Below, in pieces: positions 1 through 7,038 of a stretch of DNA of 15,645 nucleotides. This stretch comes from Gordonibacter faecis (GTDB lineage: Bacteria > Actinomycetota > Coriobacteriia > Coriobacteriales > Eggerthellaceae). Both the position numbers and the translations under genes were made by a program. The DNA is taken from contig NZ_JASJEU010000023.1 of NCBI RefSeq assembly GCF_030077735.1, forward strand, positions 1 through 15,645, given 5' to 3'. The notes below the pieces were generated by a model. The model was not told where the DNA came from, did no database searches, and was given only the letters and a program-made list of their open reading frames with translations. Position 1 is the first letter of the stretch; every line of letters begins with the position of its first letter.

Positions 1-97
1 ATCCAGTCATCAAAAGCAGCCAAAACAAACGAGAAAAACCCCGAATTACCTATTGACTCTTTATAGCTGGACTACGGTTAACCTGCTACTGCTTTCC

Positions 98-182
98 GGT
101 CAGTTAACCTGCGTCGTAAAGCTAGGGAAGGGCTACCCTATAGCGTATTAGCTAGCGCGAAGCGCGTCACACTTTTATAGCG
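98..182. repeat. Family 1 palindromic repeat, partial copy
   Basis: This stretch matches the right-hand half of the complete element at 6018-6352. Shared blocks are the GCGTCgTAA-gCTAGGGA segment and the run ATTAGCtAGCGCGAAGCGCGTCACACTTTT (quoted here with differences in lower case). It also carries ACCCTATAGCGTATT, the reverse complement of a segment in the left arm of that element. A small 7-bp hairpin, TATAGCG-TTT-CGCTATA at 176-192, closes it and overlaps the stop codon of the MFS gene. The preceding bases 1-97 contain only a GTTAACCTGC direct repeat and nothing else I can name. The left half of the element is missing here. Confidence 0.65.
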
Positions 183-187
183 TTTCG

Positions 188-2044
188 CTATAGGGCATCG
201 TCGGCGGGGTGGCCGGTGTGGTTTACGTTGGTGGCCAGGGGGTTCTCCTTCAGAGTGAGCATGAGGATGAAGCCCACAGCCAGAAGCGGCACCACGTACA
301 GGAAGATGGGCACAAGCGCGTCCGAATACGCGGTGGTGATGATGTCGCGCGTCGGGCCGCTGAGGTGGTCAACGAAGTCGGGTGTGATGCGGTTCATGCT
401 GATGTTGTCCACGCGCGGCAGCTGCGCGGCGAGGTCGGCCGCTAGCCGCGACGTAAACAGCGCGCCCACGAGCGACGCCCCCAGCGTGGAACCAATCTGG
501 CGGAAGAAGTTGTTCGCCGCCGTGGCCGTACCCACAATGGCGTGCGGGAATTCGTTCTGCACAATAAGCACGAGAATTTGCTGCCCCAGACCAATGCCAA
601 AGCCCAGCACGAACAAATACACGCCTGTCATCAGCAGCGACGTATCCGGCGTCAGGCGCGACAGCAGCAAGAACCCCCCGGCCGCCACCACGCACGATGC
701 GATGGGCATCCACTTATAGCGCCCCGTTTTCGTCGCCAGAAAACCGGTGCCCACGGCGGTGAGCAGCACGCCCGCCATCATGGGGAACGTCATGAGTCCG
801 GCCTGCTCAGGCGCGAGGCCGTCCACAATTTGGAAGTACGTGGGCAAATACGACACCGTGCCCATCATGCCAATCATGATAAACATGCCCGTGAGGGTGC
901 ACACCACGAAGTTGCGGTTCTTGAACAGCAGCATCGGGATGATTGGTTCCTGCGCCCGCCGCTCCACCAGCACAAACACCACGGCCGCCACCACAAACAG
1001 CGCGAATAGCCCCAGAATTTGCCACGACAGCCACGGGAACAGCGTGCCGCCCCACGCGGTGGCCAGCACGAGCGAGGACACCGACACGGCCATGGACATC
1101 ATGCCGAGCACATCCACCGGCGGCCGGTTGTCGCGCCGCTGCGGGTTCGTGAGGAAGAAGGCGACCGCCGCAATGGCCAGCACCGCCAGCGGAATGTTGA
1201 ACGCGAACAGCCAGCGCCAGCCCGTCACCTGCACAAACCAGCCGCCGAGCAGCGGTCCCACCACCGTGGACACGGCGAACACCGACCCCATGACGCCCAT
1301 GTACTTGCCTCGCTGGCGCGGCGGGATGATGTCGGCAATGGTGGCTTGCGCCAAAATGATGAGGCCACCGCCGCCGAGACCTTCCACGGCGCGGCCCGCA
1401 ATGAGTCCGTCCATGCTGGGCGCGAGCCCGCAGGTGGCCGAGCCTATAATAAAGATAGAAAGCGCCACAATGAACAGGTATTTTCGTCCGAAGAGGTCGC
1501 CCAGTTTGCCGTAGATGGGCATCATGATGGTGGACGCCAAAATATAGGCCGTCGTGACCCACTGCATGTGGTCGACGCCGCCGAGGTCGCCCACAATGGT
1601 GGGCAGCGCCGTGGCCGTCACTGTTTCCGACAGCGTGCTCACGAACATGGCCAGCAGAAGGCCCGCGAACACGGCGGCCACGCCGCGCTTGCGCTCGGGC
1701 GCGGCGTCATTCGGGGGCACGTCGCCCTGGCGTGCGGTGTCGGCTGCAAGCTTCGCCGCACGTCGGGCGGCGCGACGCTCGGCGCGCGTTTCGTGCGTGG
1801 AGGTGGATGCTGAAGCAGGCGCGGGTGTTGGCGCTGGTTGAGTCGCCGGGGCGGGTGCGCTCGTCGAAGGCTCGCGCGGCGGCATATTCGCCACCGTCCC
1901 CGCTGCCGGATCGGCCGCAGGTGGTGCCCCGGTGAGCAGCATATTCGCCACTTTGTTCGGCTCGGTTGTTGTGTTGGGTTCCGCCGCCTCGCGCACGCGC
2001 GCCTCGTCAGCCGCCGTGCTTCCCGTTCGATCTACGCCTTCCAT
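188..2044 (-). CDS. MFS multidrug efflux transporter, DHA2/EmrB-QacA type
   Basis: An integral membrane drug:proton antiporter of 618 residues. From about residue 120 it has the hydrophobic segments expected of a 14-helix DHA2 exporter. Motif A is visible as GKLGDLFGRKY after the second helix, and the antiporter motif C region as GPLLGGW. The first helix carries SETVTATALPTIVGDL, the usual start of this family. The ATG at 2044 is preceded by GGAGCAACT, a good ribosome binding site. The first roughly 120 residues are unusual for the family: hydrophilic, rich in Ala, Pro, Thr and Ser, with VANM appearing twice and an Arg/Ala-rich stretch just before the first helix. The substrate cannot be told from the sequence. 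The next gene upstream on the same strand is 202 bp away. A partial repeat begins at the stop codon. Confidence 0.92.
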   Translation of the reverse strand: MEGVDRTGSTAADEARVREAAEPNTTTEPNKVANMLLTGAPPAADPAAGTVANMPPREPSTSAPAPATQPAPTPAPASASTSTHETRAERRAARRAAKLAADTARQGDVPPNDAAPERKRGVAAVFAGLLLAMFVSTLSETVTATALPTIVGDLGGVDHMQWVTTAYILASTIMMPIYGKLGDLFGRKYLFIVALSIFIIGSATCGLAPSMDGLIAGRAVEGLGGGGLIILAQATIADIIPPRQRGKYMGVMGSVFAVSTVVGPLLGGWFVQVTGWRWLFAFNIPLAVLAIAAVAFFLTNPQRRDNRPPVDVLGMMSMAVSVSSLVLATAWGGTLFPWLSWQILGLFALFVVAAVVFVLVERRAQEPIIPMLLFKNRNFVVCTLTGMFIMIGMMGTVSYLPTYFQIVDGLAPEQAGLMTFPMMAGVLLTAVGTGFLATKTGRYKWMPIASCVVAAGGFLLLSRLTPDTSLLMTGVYLFVLGFGIGLGQQILVLIVQNEFPHAIVGTATAANNFFRQIGSTLGASLVGALFTSRLAADLAAQLPRVDNISMNRITPDFVDHLSGPTRDIITTAYSDALVPIFLYVVPLLAVGFILMLTLKENPLATNVNHTGHPADDAL

Positions 2045-2246
2045 AGTTGCTCCTTCGCGCCACGTCAGTTCGCTCTAGTATCCGGGAAGCGAAGCGAGCG
2101 AAGTGCGTGCGCGCGGCGGCGGCAACCGCCCCGTTGCGCGGTGGAGGGCGTGCTGAAAGGAACTAAGTTACCCATGCCAAGCGGCAAGGGCAGAGCCTCG
2201 CCCTACGAAGAATGTACAAAAACTTTGGTTGGAATCCCCGAGTGAC

Positions 2247-3107
2247 CTAGCGGTCGATGTCCTCGCGCGGGTCGTGGAGGTCGTTCGGGGGAACGCGCAC
2301 TTCGCTCCAGCCCATCTGCGCGAGGGCGTCGGCGGTGCGCCAGGGGGGTGTGATATCGTCGTGGCGCGCGCAGTAGTTCAGCGCCTCCACCACGGTAATG
2401 GCGTGCATGAGGTCGGCCATGGTGTCCACGTCGGGAATGGGCGGCAGGTAGAGCGCCGGCAGGTCGCGCTCGCGAGCCTTCGCGATGTAGGCGGGCAGCA
2501 CGGTGAGGCCCTCGGCGTTGTAGAACACGCCCGTGTGGCTGAAGTCGGTCGCGCGCGTCCAGCCGATCACCGACACGCCCATCTCCTGGTCAGGGGCCAG
2601 CACGATGCCGCCGCCCTCCACGTTGTCCAGGCGATGCAGCGCGTCGAAGCCGGCGAAGATGTCCGCCTTGGTGAGGGCCGGCATGTCGGCGCCCATGGAC
2701 AGCACGGCGTCGGCCCCGCGTTCGAACGCCTGGTCAAACGCATGATTGTAATGTTCGTCGAAGCTGGCTCCCTCGTCGGCAATGAACACAATTTCGCGCG
2801 GCCAAGTGCCCGACTCTTCGAACAGGCGTCGCATCACGTCCACGTTCGACGCCGGCGTTGTGGAGATGATCAGCTCGTACACGTCGCGCACGTCCGCACC
2901 CGCCGCAACGGCGGCCTCGGCGCGCGCCTCAAGGTCGGCCAGCGCTGCGCAACATATTTCGGTCACGTCGAACAGCATGCAGTGATACAGTGCCGATGCC
3001 ACCTCAGGCGTGAACACACCGTCCTTGAGCGTGGTCAAGCGCGTTTTCACCAGCCCCGGCACCGGCGGCTTACTGAACAGCAGCAGCACATTCTTACGTT
3101 CCCTCAC
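2247..3107 (-). CDS. DUF2064 / TIGR04282 glycosyltransferase-like protein
   Basis: A 286-residue protein of the family called rSAM/selenodomain-associated transferase 1, which has a GT-A-like nucleotidyl or glycosyl transferase fold. The family signature is at the N-terminus: LLFSKPPVPGLVKTRL, residues 9-24. The acidic motif appears as SMGADMPAL at 137-145, where most members have GSDxP. The part after about residue 245 is a short polar tail. The start is a GTG at 3107, chosen because AAGGAGG lies five bases upstream. Most relatives sit beside a radical-SAM enzyme or a second transferase. None is present here, so this copy looks orphaned within the window. The substrate is unknown. It could be co-transcribed with the downstream MFS gene, although the 202-bp gap makes that uncertain. 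Confidence 0.82.
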   Translation of the reverse strand: MRERKNVLLLFSKPPVPGLVKTRLTTLKDGVFTPEVASALYHCMLFDVTEICCAALADLEARAEAAVAAGADVRDVYELIISTTPASNVDVMRRLFEESGTWPREIVFIADEGASFDEHYNHAFDQAFERGADAVLSMGADMPALTKADIFAGFDALHRLDNVEGGGIVLAPDQEMGVSVIGWTRATDFSHTGVFYNAEGLTVLPAYIAKARERDLPALYLPPIPDVDTMADLMHAITVVEALNYCARHDDITPPWRTADALAQMGWSEVRVPPNDLHDPREDIDR

Positions 3108-3150
3108 AACACCCTCCTTGCAACCTTACGAGCACAACGCGGCCAGCCCT

Positions 3151-3303
3151 CTTTGTCATCCTGAACGAACGAAGTGAGTCGAAGGATCCCGTGTGGCGCC
3201 AGCAGGAAGTCTCACTGTTGGCACCGCTCGGGATCCTTCCCCTGCGGGACTAGCTTCGCGTCGCGACTACGCGCCTTGCGGCGCTTCGCTCAGGATGACA
3301 AAG
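3151..3303. repeat. Family 2 palindromic intergenic repeat, copy A
   Basis: A nested inverted repeat. The outer arms begin CTTTGTCATCCTGA at 3151 and end TCAGGATGACAAAG at 3303. The inner arms are GAAGGATCCCG (3181-3191) and CGGGATCCTTC (3229-3239). The right arm, 3229-3303, occurs again in reverse orientation at 14025-14101. About 45 consecutive bases there are identical, including GACGCGAAGCTAGTCCCGC. It lies between the DUF2064 gene and the stop codon of the stress protein gene, only three bases from the latter. It has no coding capacity that I would credit. Sequences of the type CATCCTGAGCGAAG-GGATCC recur in many bacterial genomes as extragenic palindromes. Confidence 0.8.
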
Positions 3304-3306
3304 GAA

Positions 3307-3738
3307 TTACTTCGCGATGAGTACCGGGACCGGCGAGCCGTTCAGTACTTTGTGGCTGACGCTGCCCATGTACTCTTTCAGGCCGCTCAGGCCGCGGCTG
3401 CCTATGACCACCATGTCGTAGTCGCGCTGCTCCAGCAGCTTGATGATTTCCGTAGCCGGATTCGTGCCCGTAAGCAACAGTGTGTCGGTGCGATCGACCA
3501 CGGCTTCGCCCATTTCTTCTTCCATGTCGGCCAGCACGCCCTCGCCGTCGGCAATCATCATGTCGAGGATGTCCTTGAAGCTGGCCGTTTGCGATTCGTC
3601 CAGCAGCGGGATGGGCACCACATACACCAGGTCCAGGTGAATGGCGGGGTTGGGGGCCGCAAGCGCTGCGGCAAGTTCGAGCGCGCGCTTCGATCCTTCG
3701 GACTCGTCGACCGCAACCGCAATCTTCTTAATCTCCAT
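3307..3738 (-). CDS. Universal stress protein, UspA family
   Basis: A cytoplasmic 143-residue protein with a single Usp domain. It begins MEIKKIAVAVDESEGSKRAL, the usual first strand and helix. The nucleotide-binding signature of the ATP-binding subgroup is complete: G113-x2-G116-x8-G125-S126 in GSRGLSGLKEYMGS, preceded by MVVIG. The C-terminal strand VPVLIAK is typical. The reading frame stays open far upstream (to about 4071), but the ATG at 3738 is preferred because GGAAGGAG lies just before it and the homology starts there. Family members are induced by starvation or by oxidative or energy stress, and bind ATP or other signals. The next gene upstream, the RclA-like oxidoreductase, is divergent, so the two share a 302-bp control region. 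Confidence 0.9.
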   Translation of the reverse strand: MEIKKIAVAVDESEGSKRALELAAALAAPNPAIHLDLVYVVPIPLLDESQTASFKDILDMMIADGEGVLADMEEEMGEAVVDRTDTLLLTGTNPATEIIKLLEQRDYDMVVIGSRGLSGLKEYMGSVSHKVLNGSPVPVLIAK

Positions 3739-4040
3739 GCTGGTCTCCTTCCACGCATTACCCCTGAGGGCTGGCGGACGCTTTCGGCCGTCCGCGCTAC
3801 CGATATGCCCCCAGTATAAAGGTTTTACGGCGTGCGCGGGGCCTGATCGGAGCCCGATTACATCCCATTCGTGCCAGTTCCCCAACAGGCGCGTGCCAAG
3901 CGCCGCACACCCGATGCGCTGGCGACGGCCGCAGCGGCGCAGGGCGTAGCATGCACAGGAAACGCCCGCGCACGCGCGGCAGACGCGCCCCGGTGCGCAC
4001 CGGCGCGGCGGCGGAAGAACCGACAAGGGAAGGACGCACC
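3739..4040. promoter_or_regulatory. Divergent control region between usp and oxidoreductase genes
   Basis: This 302-bp gap separates two divergent genes. On the minus strand a TATACT -10-like box is at 3813-3818, followed toward the stress gene by a 7-bp hairpin (GCGGACG at 3774-3780, CGTCCGC at 3789-3795). No good -35 box is visible at 17 bp. On the plus strand, GGGAAGGA at about 4028-4035 is the ribosome binding site of the oxidoreductase, but I see no convincing promoter boxes in the very GC-rich 200 bp before it. The frame of the oxidoreductase is open back to 3951. That extension is rich in Arg and Ala and looks non-coding. Confidence 0.4.
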
Positions 4041-5420
4041 ATGGAGCACTCCAACCAGGTAGACGCGGCAATCATTGGCTACGGGGCGGCGGCAAAACCG
4101 CTGGCCGTGGCCCTGGCAGACGCGGGGCAGACCGTCGCGGTCATTGAGCGCTCGCACAAGATGTACGGCGGCGCGTGCGTGAACACGGCCTGTCTGCCGT
4201 CGAAGATGCTGGTGCACGCCGCCGAGGTAAGTGCCTTCGAAGGGGGCGAATTCCCCGCCCGCGCCGAGCGGTTTCAGGCAGCCGTCAACCTGAAGAATCA
4301 GGCTACGAGCCGTCTGCGCGAGCGCAACTACCGCGTGTTGGCCGACCACCCAGGCGTGGAAGTGATCGATGGCGAAGCGTCGTTCATCGACACCACGCAC
4401 CTGCGCGTACGCACCGACGAGGGCGAACGCACACTGGAAGCCACGCGCACGTTCATCGACACCGGCTCCGAGCCCAAGCTGCCACCCATCCCGGGCCTCG
4501 ACGGCTCGCGCGTGTACACCAGCGAGTCACTACTGGACGTGGAGGTGCTGCCCGAAACCGCCATCATCATTGGCGCAGGTTACGTGGGGCTGGAATTCGC
4601 CTCGCTGTTCGCCGACTTCGGCGTGGACGTAACGGTTATGCAGAGCGGCACCGACTTTTTGCCGCGCGAGGACGCTGAGGTGGCCCGTGTCGTGCGTGCC
4701 AACTTCGAGCAGCGCGGCATCCATTTTATGTTGGGCGCAAACGTGAAAGCCGTGGAAGATGACGTGGCCGAAGCCCTTGTGGTGGTGGACGTCGACGGCA
4801 AGGAATCCCGTCTCACCTGCGATTTGGTGTTAGTAGCCACCGGGAGGCGCGCTGCCGTTGATCACCTGAACCTGGAGGCCGCCGGCGTGCGCACCGACGA
4901 GCGCGGCACCATCGTCACCGACGAGCACCTGCGCACCACGGCCCCGAACATCTGGGCCATGGGCGACGCGGCCGAGGCGCAGCAGTTCACGTACGTGTCG
5001 TACGACGGCTACCGCATTGTGGCCTCCGATGTACTGGGCGACGGCAGCTACACACTTGCCACTCGCGGCGCCGTGCCGTCGTGTATTTTCGCTGACCCGC
5101 CCATCGCGCACGTCGGGCTGACCGAGAAGGAAGCTCGTGACCAGGGCTTCGAGGTGGCCACTGCCACGCTTACAGCCGACGATATGCCTAAGGTGCCGCT
5201 GCTGGGCAAGGAGGCGCTGCTGATGAAAGCCGTGGTGGACGCATCCACCGACCGCGTGCTGGGCGTGCACCTCTACTGCACCGGTGCGCCCGAAATCGTG
5301 AACCTGGCGAAGCGCTTCCTCGACGACAACGCCACCGCCGCCGACTTCCGCGACGCCGTGTTCACCCACCCCACGGTCACCGAGGAACTAAACAACCTGT
5401 TCGCCAGCGTAGGGAAGTAG
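4041..5420 (+). CDS. RclA-like FAD-dependent pyridine nucleotide-disulfide oxidoreductase
   Basis: A cytoplasmic flavoprotein of 459 residues in the class I disulfide oxidoreductase family, closest in look to RclA/YkgC and mercuric reductase-like proteins. Visible parts: N-terminal FAD fold with IIGYGAAAKPLA (11-22); redox disulfide C46-VNTA-C51 in GGACVNTACLPSKML; second, NAD(P)H-binding Rossmann motif GAGYVG (178-183); ATG motif LVATGRR; FAD-binding GDA at 308-310; C-terminal dimer domain with the catalytic pair H443 and E448 in HPTVTEE. The third glycine of the first GxGxxG is alanine here. Length fits the family. ATG at 4041 is used because GGGAAGGA precedes it. E. coli RclA protects against hypochlorous acid and reduces copper. 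The same role here is an inference, supported by neighbouring stress and rhodanese genes. Confidence 0.88.
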   Translation: MEHSNQVDAAIIGYGAAAKPLAVALADAGQTVAVIERSHKMYGGACVNTACLPSKMLVHAAEVSAFEGGEFPARAERFQAAVNLKNQATSRLRERNYRVLADHPGVEVIDGEASFIDTTHLRVRTDEGERTLEATRTFIDTGSEPKLPPIPGLDGSRVYTSESLLDVEVLPETAIIIGAGYVGLEFASLFADFGVDVTVMQSGTDFLPREDAEVARVVRANFEQRGIHFMLGANVKAVEDDVAEALVVVDVDGKESRLTCDLVLVATGRRAAVDHLNLEAAGVRTDERGTIVTDEHLRTTAPNIWAMGDAAEAQQFTYVSYDGYRIVASDVLGDGSYTLATRGAVPSCIFADPPIAHVGLTEKEARDQGFEVATATLTADDMPKVPLLGKEALLMKAVVDASTDRVLGVHLYCTGAPEIVNLAKRFLDDNATAADFRDAVFTHPTVTEELNNLFASVGK

Positions 5421-5446
5421 TGCCCGTGCTTTTCTTCTCTTCTTTC

Positions 5447-5487
5447 TTGACACGTATAACTGTACGTACTAGTGTTACAGTTATACG
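5447..5487 (+). promoter_or_regulatory. Promoter and palindromic operator of the cytoplasmic rhodanese gene
   Basis: A consensus -35 box TTGACA at 5447-5452 is followed 17 bp later by TAGTGT (5470-5475), a weak -10. A perfect 12-bp inverted repeat overlaps the promoter: CGTATAACTGTA (5453-5464) and TACAGTTATACG (5476-5487), separated by 11 bp. One arm fills the spacer and the other lies over the expected transcription start. This is where a repressor would block RNA polymerase. The inner part CTGTA-N11-TACAG recurs with the same spacing before the second rhodanese gene. The spacing does not fit LexA, and I cannot name the regulator. Confidence 0.72.
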
Positions 5488-5541
5488 AAGCGGAGACACC
5501 TCGTAACCGAGGCGGCGCAGAGAGCGCGGAAGGAGAGCGGC

Positions 5542-5994
5542 ATGGCGGACGAAGCAAAGCGGGACAACGCACCTGAAAACATGCTTGCGAACAGCACCGA
5601 CGGCGAAGGCGCGCCCGAGAAACCGGACGAAGAACTGAGTGCCGCCCAGGCGTTCTTAGCCACGTGCGATGCCTACCATCAGCTCACGGCCGATGAGGCC
5701 GAAGAGTTCGTCGACGCCGGCGGCGTAACGGTAGTGGACGTGCGCTCGGCGGCGGAATACGCCGATGGGCATCTGCGCGGCTGCCTGCACATCCCCGCCG
5801 TCGAGGTGGGCACCACGCCCCCGCCCGCGCTGGCAGAGCACCAGCATGACCCCGTGCTGCTGTACTGCCGCACCGGCTCGCGCAGCAAGAAGACCGCCGC
5901 CAAACTTATTAAGATGGGCTTCACCAACATCTACGACATGGCCGGCGGCATCCTCGACTGGTCCGGCGTAACCGTAGGCGGCGACAAGGGATAA
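5542..5994 (+). CDS. Cytoplasmic single-domain rhodanese
   Basis: A 150-residue sulfurtransferase candidate. The rhodanese domain runs from about residue 45 to 145. It has VTVVDVRSAAEYADGH (62-77), the active-site loop C109-RTGSRS and the closing MAGGILDW. Cys109 would carry the persulfide. There is no signal peptide: the first 40 residues are acidic and hydrophilic, longer than in minimal GlpE-type proteins, and may be disordered. C42 and C81 are extra cysteines. The ATG at 5542 follows GGAAGGAG. It lies 121 bp after the oxidoreductase and has its own promoter and operator, so it may be transcribed alone or together with that gene. It clearly resembles the lipoprotein rhodanese 520 bp downstream, sharing YADGH, TTPP, YCRTG and MGFTN. 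Confidence 0.88.
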   Translation: MADEAKRDNAPENMLANSTDGEGAPEKPDEELSAAQAFLATCDAYHQLTADEAEEFVDAGGVTVVDVRSAAEYADGHLRGCLHIPAVEVGTTPPPALAEHQHDPVLLYCRTGSRSKKTAAKLIKMGFTNIYDMAGGILDWSGVTVGGDKG

Positions 5995-6017
5995 GCGGGT
6001 ATCTCACTTCGCGTTAT

Positions 6018-6352
6018 AAAAAGGTGACGCGCTGACGCGCTACTGAATACGCTATAGGGTATTCAAGTCCCTAACTTTACGACGCAGGCTGACTGACTTG
6101 AAGGCAAGATCCAACAAGAAGCATAGCCCCCGTAGGGATGCACTCCAGTGCATCCGCTCCGCCGAAGGCGGAGAACACGAGCATGACCTGCGTTTTCGCG
6201 CTTCGCGCGAACGGATGCTCTGGAGAGCATCCCTACGGGGGCTGTCCCGATTGCAAGTCAACGCCTACAAGGCAGTCAGCCCGCGTCATAAGGTTAGGGA
6301 CGCAAGAAAACTCGTGGTGTATTAGCCAGCGCGAAGCGCGTCACACTTTTTT
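6018..6352. repeat. Family 1 palindromic MITE-like element, complete copy
   Basis: This element fills most of the 521-bp gap between the two rhodanese genes. It folds as one long imperfect palindrome. Outermost ends: AAAAAGGTGACGCGCT at 6018 and its relative GCGCGTCACACTTTTTT ending at 6352. Next arms: 39 bp at 6067-6105 and 6263-6301, matching at 34 of 39 positions. Inner arms: a perfect 17-bp pair, AGCCCCCGTAGGGATGC (6125-6141) and GCATCCCTACGGGGGCT (6227-6243). The core also has a GGCGGA-type hairpin and TTCGCGCTTCGCGCGAA. Related partial copies are at 98-182 and 15243-15460. Open frames exist on both strands but simply reflect the palindrome. No transposase is present, so any movement would depend on one encoded elsewhere. 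Confidence 0.78.
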
Positions 6353-6439
6353 GCGACGCGAAACGCAGCCTGAGCAGCAAGGGCAGAGTAACAAAATGGT
6401 TTCGCGGGTTTTTCCCGTATTGTTTTCCTAGGTTTTTGC

Positions 6440-6500
6440 TTGACTTTGCTTGTGGTGCGTTCTATGGTGTAACTGTACTTAATTTGATTACAGAAACGCG
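6440..6500 (+). promoter_or_regulatory. Promoter and operator of the lipoprotein rhodanese gene
   Basis: A -35 box TTGACT (6440-6445), a 17-bp spacer and a -10 box TATGGT (6463-6468) form a good housekeeping promoter. Immediately after the -10 lies a degenerate copy of the operator found before the other rhodanese gene: GGTGTAACTGTA (6466-6477), 11 bp, then TACAGAAACGCG (6489-6500). The left arm matches the perfect operator at 10 of 12 positions and the right arm at 8 of 12. The CTGTA-N11-TACAG core is exact. Here the site overlaps the -10 and the start of transcription. Confidence 0.68.
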
Positions 6501-6515
6501 GCGAAAGGACCGGCC

Positions 6516-7007
6516 ATGAGAACACGAACGATTTCCCGAACAGCCTTGGGAGGCGTCGTGGTGGCGGTGGCGTTGGTAGCTGCGCTGGGGCTTTCGGCCT
6601 GCGCAGGCGGCCCAACTAACAGCGACAGCTCAGCAGAAGGATCAAATGGCGGTATAAATACCGCCACAGATACCGAGACCAGCGCTTATCACAAGATTAC
6701 CGCAGCCGACGCAAAGGCCCTCATGGACGAAGGCGACGTCACCGTGGTGGACGTGCGCACGCCGCAGGAGTATGCCGACGGCCACGTGCCCGGCTCCGTG
6801 AACATCCCGAACGAGGACATCACCACCACCCCGCCCGACGGCCTGAACAAGGACGACACCCTCATCGTGTACTGCCGCACCGGCGTACGCAGCAAACAAG
6901 CTTCCGACAAGTTGGTGAGCATGGGCTTCACCAATGTGAACGACATGGGCGGCATTGTCGACTGGACGTACGACACCGTGAAAGGCACCACACCGAACGG
7001 CGACTAA
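6516..7007 (+). CDS. Rhodanese-domain lipoprotein
   Basis: A 163-residue exported sulfurtransferase candidate. The N-terminus is a lipoprotein signal peptide: basic MRTRTISR, a hydrophobic core and the lipobox LSAC with C29 as the lipidated cysteine. A Ser/Asn/Thr-rich linker follows (about 33-56). The rhodanese domain runs from about 58 to 152, with VTVVDVRTPQEYADGH, the active-site loop C120-RTGVRS and MGGIVDW. It would be anchored on the outer face of the cytoplasmic membrane. The ATG at 6516 follows GAAAGGA. It is a paralogue of the cytoplasmic rhodanese upstream. Its promoter carries the same kind of operator, suggesting joint control. Extracytoplasmic rhodaneses have been linked to sulfide, polysulfide or cyanide handling; which applies here cannot be told. 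Confidence 0.9.
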   Translation: MRTRTISRTALGGVVVAVALVAALGLSACAGGPTNSDSSAEGSNGGINTATDTETSAYHKITAADAKALMDEGDVTVVDVRTPQEYADGHVPGSVNIPNEDITTTPPDGLNKDDTLIVYCRTGVRSKQASDKLVSMGFTNVNDMGGIVDWTYDTVKGTTPNGD

Positions 7008-7038
7008 CCCACCTCCCACCTTCCCATCTCCCACTCCC

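Noticed and set aside
1019..1813. Long plus-strand frame of 264 codons opposite the MFS gene
   Set aside because: It is rich in His, Arg and Gly as expected from the reverse of a GC-rich membrane-protein gene, and the minus-strand frame has clear family motifs.
2229..3164. 311-codon plus-strand frame opposite the DUF2064 gene
   Set aside because: No ribosome binding site and biased His/Arg/Val content; the minus-strand gene carries the family signature.
3951..4040. In-frame N-terminal extension of the oxidoreductase
   Set aside because: Arg/Ala-rich, no ribosome binding site, and the family begins at the ATG at 4041 with GGGAAGGA upstream.
5453..5487. LexA (SOS) box reading of the rhodanese operator
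   Set aside because: CTGT and ACAG are present, but separated by 13 bases rather than the 8 of the E. coli-type SOS box, and the genes are not DNA-repair genes.
6052..6431. Open frames of 69-97 codons on both strands between the rhodanese genes
   Set aside because: They lie on the family 1 palindrome, mirror each other, have no ribosome binding sites and resemble no protein family.
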